Assembly: GCA_016808115.1 (NCBI GenBank)
Contig: JAEQBH010001846.1
Location: 186,001-250,000, forward strand
Direction: 5' to 3'
Length of the DNA stretch: 64,000 bases
Origin: Tetrastigma voinierianum
Lineage: Eukaryota > Streptophyta > Magnoliopsida > Vitales > Vitaceae
In this document: piece after piece, positions 59,808-64,000 of the stretch
Numbering within the stretch: position 1 is the stretch's first letter
How the letters are laid out: each line of letters begins with the position of its first letter
Translations under genes and position numbers: made by a program
Notes under the pieces: model-generated
Told to the model about the DNA's origin: nothing
Seen by the model: the letters and a program-made list of their open reading frames with translations, nothing else
Database searches by the model: none

Positions 59808-60018
59808 TAGTAAAACAGATGGATGAAGAAATGAGAGAATGTTTGATTTCATTGTTCAAAGAAAAGGGCCGTATTAGTGGGTGTACATGTAGTTGCGGGC
59901 AAGACCTTCTGCTTGTTCCACTCAATTCGAATGTACAACTCAAATATCCTAACCAACTCATTCTAGAACAATCTACACATGATGAAAATAATAATAAAAA
60001 CGGAAATGGGCAGACACA
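59808..60018 (-). repeat. Element G 5' LTR
   Basis: Matches 36852-37070 in the same orientation. The right end is near CAGACACA (60018); the last bases have diverged between copies. Confidence 0.8.
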
Positions 60019-60279
60019 AAATTATTTTTAAATAAAAATAATATAGAAAAACTATTAATATAAATTTTATTTCATTAAAAACTAGAATGATAATTTTTAA
60101 GAGTATTTAATTTAAAATATTTGAAGATATGTATCAGTTATGATTTAAAATATTTATATTATTATTTTTAAAATAATAATAAAATATTATTTTTATAATA
60201 ATACAAAATATTATTTTTAAAATAATAATAAAAATATTATTTTTATAATTGCACTTTTTAAATATTGATATCATATTAT
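60019..60279. other. AT-only spacer inside the inverted repeat
   Basis: Short tandem AAAATAATAATAAAATATTATTTTTATAAT-like units. No gene. It would be the loop or innermost arm if the J-G nest were removed. Confidence 0.55.
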
Positions 60280-61200
60280 ATATTATGGTACTTTAGATAT
60301 TAAGATATTACTTTTAGGTATTAACATTATTACATATAGATAAAAATAAATCTACCATTTACTATGTATGTACTTTAACTAGTGTGAATAATAATTTTTA
60401 TTTATATTTTTAAAATTTATGTTTAATATTCTATAAAAATTTCAAAAGATAAAAGTAGATTCAAAATATGTGTCTATAAATATAAAATTTTATGAATATA
60501 AAATTTTTTGTTAATACAAAATTTGATAAAAATCAATGGATAAAAGCTATTTTAAAAAAAGAAAATTCAAATTTATAACATATTATTTTAAAATGAATGA
60601 TTATAAATAAATATATTTTTATATTAAAAATTAATAAATATATTAATTACATATTATACTAAAATTATATTTTAATAAAAAATTAAAAAAAAAATTTAAT
60701 TTTTGAAAGAAAAGAAAATTAAGAGTTAAAAAGTGAAAATTAAATTTTTAGAAATGGCTTCGGGTGGGTCGTTGTTTGGGTGCCAGCCTGCATGTATGCA
60801 GCCGATACTAAGGCGGAGTGCGTTAGAGCTTGATCAATGTGGGTTGGGGGGGCAATTTGGGCATAAGGGGAATAGTTAAGAGAGATTCTATTTACACCCC
60901 ATCCATTTCTCTATACACCCCATTAGAGAGATGGGGTGTAAAAATGGGTTGTGTGTGATATGCAGGCGCATAATATAAATTCTCAGGTGTAAATAGAATT
61001 TCTCAATAGTTAATTTAATCCGGTGTGGGCCCCAAAGGAAACCGATTGCAGGGCAACACAACAACAACAACACGACTTCATTAATTATTTACTGTTACCT
61101 AAAACGAATGATTTTTCCTAAAATATATAAATATCAAAAGTCAAACTGCTGGCGTTTAATAACTTTACACCCTATGACTTAAAACATAATTTACCCAAAA
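60280..61200 (+). repeat. Right arm of the large inverted repeat (partner at 18890-19678)
   Basis: Aligns with the reverse complement of 18890-19678 in order: TTAATATTCTATAAAAA, AATCAATGGATAA, GTTTGGGTGCC.GCCTG.ATG, TTTGGGCATAAGGGG, GTTACC.AAAACGAAT, TTTAATAACTTT. It contains one extra segment, the MITE at 60880-61004, absent from the left arm. No coding potential is seen; it could be a pair of dispersed repeats or arms of one foldback-type element. Confidence 0.68.
60880..61004. mobile_element. 125-bp Mutator-type MITE with perfect 9-bp target duplication
   Basis: AATAGTTAA at 60871-60879 is repeated exactly at 61005-61013. The ends GAGAGATTCTATTTACACC and, reverse-complemented, GAGAAATTCTATTTACACC match at 18 of 19 bases. 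An inner hairpin TACACCCCAT...ATGGGGTGTA (60914-60941) is also present. A 9-bp duplication is the known signature of Mutator-like transposition. It carries no coding sequence. The left inverted-repeat arm gives the approximate empty site (GATGAGTTAGTG). Confidence 0.87.
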
Positions 61201-61269
61201 TATTTGAGTTGTGTACGGAAACACTCTATTTTAAAAAAAATAAAATAAAATTACTATTGTTCCCAAAAT

Positions 61270-61745
61270 ATTTCCCAAAGTAGATAATACCGCAACGAAC
61301 GCCGCATTTGATTCTACAGTCGCAACCAAGACCCAAAGATTTAAATTTACCAATTGCCGCCGACCACAACGGGCGTGATTAATTAGTTAATTGCCATCGC
61401 CCACAACGGCATTTTAATCAAATGTCGCCAGCCCACAACGGCAGCATGCAGGCCGGATTTGAGGCATTATTTTTCCCATTTCCTCTTCCTCCCCGCTCCC
61501 ATTTTCCTCGCCCTCTCGCTCATGCTCACGCTTCGCGTATTCCGTCGCGTTGCTGCCGTCAACGGCAACACCGGCATTTGGCTGCTCCCACTAGGGCTTG
61601 TTTTTCCCCAATTTCCTTTTCCTCCCTCCCTCCCTCTCGCCCGCCCGCTGCTGCTGCTCGTCGTCCAATTCCGTCGTCTGGTCGCCGGTTTTTCGCCCGA
61701 CTCGTGCAACGCCTCCGCCCAATGTCGTCTGAATTAATGGTATGA
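61270..61745 (+). other. GC-rich island, possible first exon or captured gene piece
   Basis: After an AT-rich region the sequence turns GC-rich and CT-rich. CCCACAACGGC-type units recur at ~61363, 61403 and 61435. Open frames 61422-61745 (107 codons; Pro/Ser/Arg/His-rich) and 61459-61737 overlap in two frames, with no family motif. GAATTAATG|GTATGAG at ~61739 could be a splice donor. It could be the 5' end of a host gene, sequence carried by a MULE, or chance. I assign no function. Confidence 0.35.
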
Positions 61746-63087
61746 GAAGATGATTTGTTTTTGTATCTATTTGTGTTCTAATTTCACTCGCTGATTAATT
61801 GAATTTTTTTGATATAAAGTAAATAATGATATTTATTATCTCTGGCTTATTTTACTTGTATTTTTCGCTTTCTGGATGAGTTTCGAGATCGTTTCGCAGT
61901 GGTCTTCGTCGACTGATTTGGTTTCGGGTGGTTTTGCGGTGTCATTTGTTGAGGAGTTGTGGATTTTTGTGAGATTTTGCTGAAGGTCGTGATATGTGGT
62001 CGGGTGAATTGGGTTTTCTAACCGATCTAGCGGTGGGTTCGTGGAGATCGTAAAGGTCGGGTTAGATATGTATGATGGTTGAGTCAGATCCGTTGAGTGG
62101 TTGATTATTCGGGTGATGGTTTCAAATGAAATGTTAACACAAGATAAAACACAGTGTTCCACAATATTTTATTTTCAGAGGGAGAAAATAATCATAGTGT
62201 GTATACATTTTCTATTTTTAAAAACAATTAATACAATCATTTTTTTATTTTTGTTTGTCTTATAAATATATATATTCATCTTATGCATTGAAGGATTACG
62301 TTTCAAGTTAACAAAATTTGATTGTTTTTAGAAGGTATTATCTTATCTTAAACAAAATAGAAAGGAAAACAAAAAGTAAGATAAATAAAGATAATGGAAA
62401 AAGAAAATTAAGTTGATAAACTACTTTTAAGACTGCTTTTGCTCTTACTTATTTCAATTATCCTTATTTCCTATCTAAAGATTAAATATTTTGAAAATAT
62501 TCAACTTTTTTTTAGTTAATTTGAACTACTTTCTTATTTTTCTGTGTTTTTCTTATTTTTTTTAAAACTAAATATTATCCTATATACTAATAAGACTTAT
62601 AATTCTAAGTGGTTGGGGCATGTAAGTATCGAGAATAGGATCTAGGGTTTTTAGGTTGGTATGGGCATGGAGAGGAGAGGGGTCCAGGATTCGAGTTCGG
62701 GAACATATTTATGAGAAACGAAACAATGTGATTATATTTGCTCCATGGGCCACAAAACCTACACCCTTAAGATGACTTGCAAATGAATGGATCGAATTCA
62801 AGGCCTCTATTTATAAACTAAACTCCAATACAATATTAAATTATCAATATTTCTAAAAGCTCAAACTTAAGAATTTGGTTCTAATACGAGCATATTTCTT
62901 ACTTAGTTAGAAAATGAAGAAACACTTCAATCGAGAAAAAAACATGTAGAAATATAACAGAACAACAAAATAAACCAAATGACACAATGATTGAAACTAA
63001 GGACACTTTGATTGTTTTCTTTATGATAAAGTTGATGTGATATCAGGATAATTACCTCTCATATTATTTAATTCATTTGAGACAATT
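61746..63087. other. AT-rich interval without recognised gene
   Basis: Reading frames are short. It ends in TTTGAGACAATTTTGTACAG (63072-63095), a good splice-acceptor look-alike just before the transposase-like frame. It might be an intron or the 5' region of the MULE. Confidence 0.4.
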
Positions 63088-63102
63088 TTGTACAGGTCAA
63101 TT

Positions 63103-63438
63103 ATGTATGTTTTAACAATTCCCGTGACATGTTACTATAATGGACAAATATTGAGGAGTAAAACAGATGTCGAATATGAGGGGAGCAAAAATGTTATTGC
63201 GCCTTTGGAAGTCCCGGTTGAATGCACGTTTCAACAATTGATTGATATGATATACTTAAAGACAACCATTGACAAACGAAGATTCAAATTAGTACTCATT
63301 TGTGGGGTATCCCCTTTAGGAGTGAAAAAGTTCCAACCTTATCCAAGACAGATGACAAGTAGTTGTGTACAAATGTTAAATCAAGCAACACAACAACCAT
63401 TGAGGAAATTGAACGGTATATTAAAGCACATAGTCTGA
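63103..63438 (+). pseudogene. MuDR-type transposase N-terminal domain fragment
   Basis: From the ATG at 63103: MYVLTIPVTCYYNGQILRSK then TDVEYEGSKNVIAPLEVPVE and CTFQQLIDMIYLKTTIDKRR. This fits the N-terminal domain of plant Mutator-like transposases (…YYNG.I…. GV.Y.G......I...V.F..L...IY.K..I....F.L.L…). I use this ATG rather than upstream non-ATG starts because a splice-acceptor-like site precedes it. The frame ends in a stop at 63438. The DDE core is absent: the gene is cut by an LTR at 63730. Confidence 0.65.
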
Positions 63439-63729
63439 GCTTAGAGCTGCATTTAAAACTATCTGGTAAGTGTCATGTGGATTGGTCAATTCGCACAATG
63501 TCATAAATATCACAGCTAGCGCCAATCTGACTACGGTTAGGGGAGTTTATAGTGGTCCGGGGCATTCCATATCGGACCAAATGGAGATGATGAAGACAGT
63601 GCAGATGAAGAACGTAATGATGAATATGCTGAAGATGTTGATGATGAATGCGATGGAGATGATGGGGATGTTGAAGTTGATGGACATGCATCATTCTTTC
63701 GAACTTTCAACCAAGTTTTGGAGAATATG
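63439..63729 (+). pseudogene. Continuation of the transposase: acidic linker, frameshifted
   Basis: In another frame from ~63545 the sequence reads FHIGPNGDDEDSADEERND then EYAEDVDDECDGDDGDVEVD and GHASFFRTFNQVLENM. Acidic spacers of this kind lie between the N-terminal domain and the zinc/DDE parts of plant MULE proteins. Frameshift(s) and stops lie between 63439 and 63545. The reverse strand gives His/Leu-rich frames that are shadows. The reading ends at the LTR start TGATG. Confidence 0.55.
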
Positions 63730-64000
63730 TGATGCCCCAAATCCCGGGGGTCCGTTGACTACCTGTCAACCTCAAGGAAACACTGCGGAATGCTCTTGTG
63801 ACCCAACATTCATCGAAAAATCTGGCAGAGTCTCCTTTGTACCTGGAGCTCTACCCTAGTACACAACCCGGTCCCAACATATCCAACCACTGGCTAGGGT
63901 CCAAATGAGAGTAAATAATGGCCACTTGGGCCCCTGCATCATCACTCAACCAATATATCCTCAACCAAATACATATCTCATGGTTCAAGAGTTGATAATT
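63730..64000 (-). repeat. Third A-family LTR, 3' end only (window edge)
   Basis: TGATGCCCCAAATCCCGGGGGTCCGTTGAC matches the start of the A 5' LTR (13602) and continues with GAGTCTCCTTTGTAC.TGGAGCTCTACCC and AATATATC.CAACCAAATACATA. It is inserted in the MULE-like gene. Whether it is solo or part of a full element cannot be seen. Confidence 0.87.

Larger units (their letters stand above)
36852..60018 (-). mobile_element. Element G: Ty1/copia retrotransposon, split by F and H
   Basis: LTRs of ~210 bp lie at 36852-37070 and 59808-60018 (shared GAAATGAGAGAAT.TTTGATTTCATT and CCTAACCAACTCATTCTAGA). A perfect primer-binding site adjoins the right one. Minus-strand order is PR, INT, RT, RNase H, the copia order. 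Integrase is split by H (46392-59107), and the INT/RT interval is split by F (38594-45409). Gag is missing. Without inserts the element is only ~3.6 kb. Confidence 0.85.

Noticed and set aside
63473..63740. His/Leu- and Ser-rich minus-strand frames
   Set aside because: Antisense shadow of the acidic GAT/GAA-rich linker of the transposase.

Overview
This is a plant nuclear window made almost entirely of nested, decayed LTR retrotransposons. Evidence: minus-strand Ty3/gypsy polyproteins of the chromodomain (Tekay/Del-like) type, Ty1/copia polyproteins, primer-binding sites for initiator-Met tRNA and for a tRNA-Asp-type primer, and a plant MuDR-type transposase fragment. The AT-rich base composition suits a eudicot, but that is inference. 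I see no intact host gene, rRNA, tRNA or CRISPR array. Nearly every reading frame is broken by small indels and stops, from age, assembly error or both.

Layout. (1) 1-15550: gypsy element A on the minus strand (3' LTR cut by the window edge, 5' LTR at 13602-15550). Its gag is interrupted twice by very long plus-strand solo LTRs, B1 (4472-~8165) and B2 (8646-~12235). (2) 15551-19678: AT-rich sequence with a possible hAT-like fragment, ending in one arm of a large inverted repeat. (3) 19679-36836: J, a small non-autonomous gypsy derivative (LTRs 1069 and 1224 bp, RT to integrase deleted). It is split by K (20984-34964), a three-LTR composite with a perfect 5-bp target duplication; the first LTR of K contains fragment L, which contains solo LTR E1. 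(4) 36852-60018: copia element G on the minus strand, split by solo LTR F (which contains solo LTR E2) and by a second copia element H. H is 46392-59107 with perfect duplication CTAAC, and its own 3' LTR is split by I (46714-52899), an Athila/Tat-like element without pol. (5) 60019-64000: the other inverted-repeat arm, carrying a 125-bp Mutator-type MITE with a perfect 9-bp duplication; a GC-rich island; a MuDR-type transposase N-terminal fragment; and the start of a third A-family LTR that cuts it.

Because interrupted elements resume on the far side of each insert, relative order can be read: G before H before I; G before F before E2; J before K before L before E1; A before B1 and B2. The J plus G nest sits between the two arms of the inverted repeat. 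The elements do not form a working pathway. The unusual points are the composite K, the 37-bp array whose copy number differs between the J LTRs, the internal deletions of J, G and K, and the long inverted repeat around the nest.
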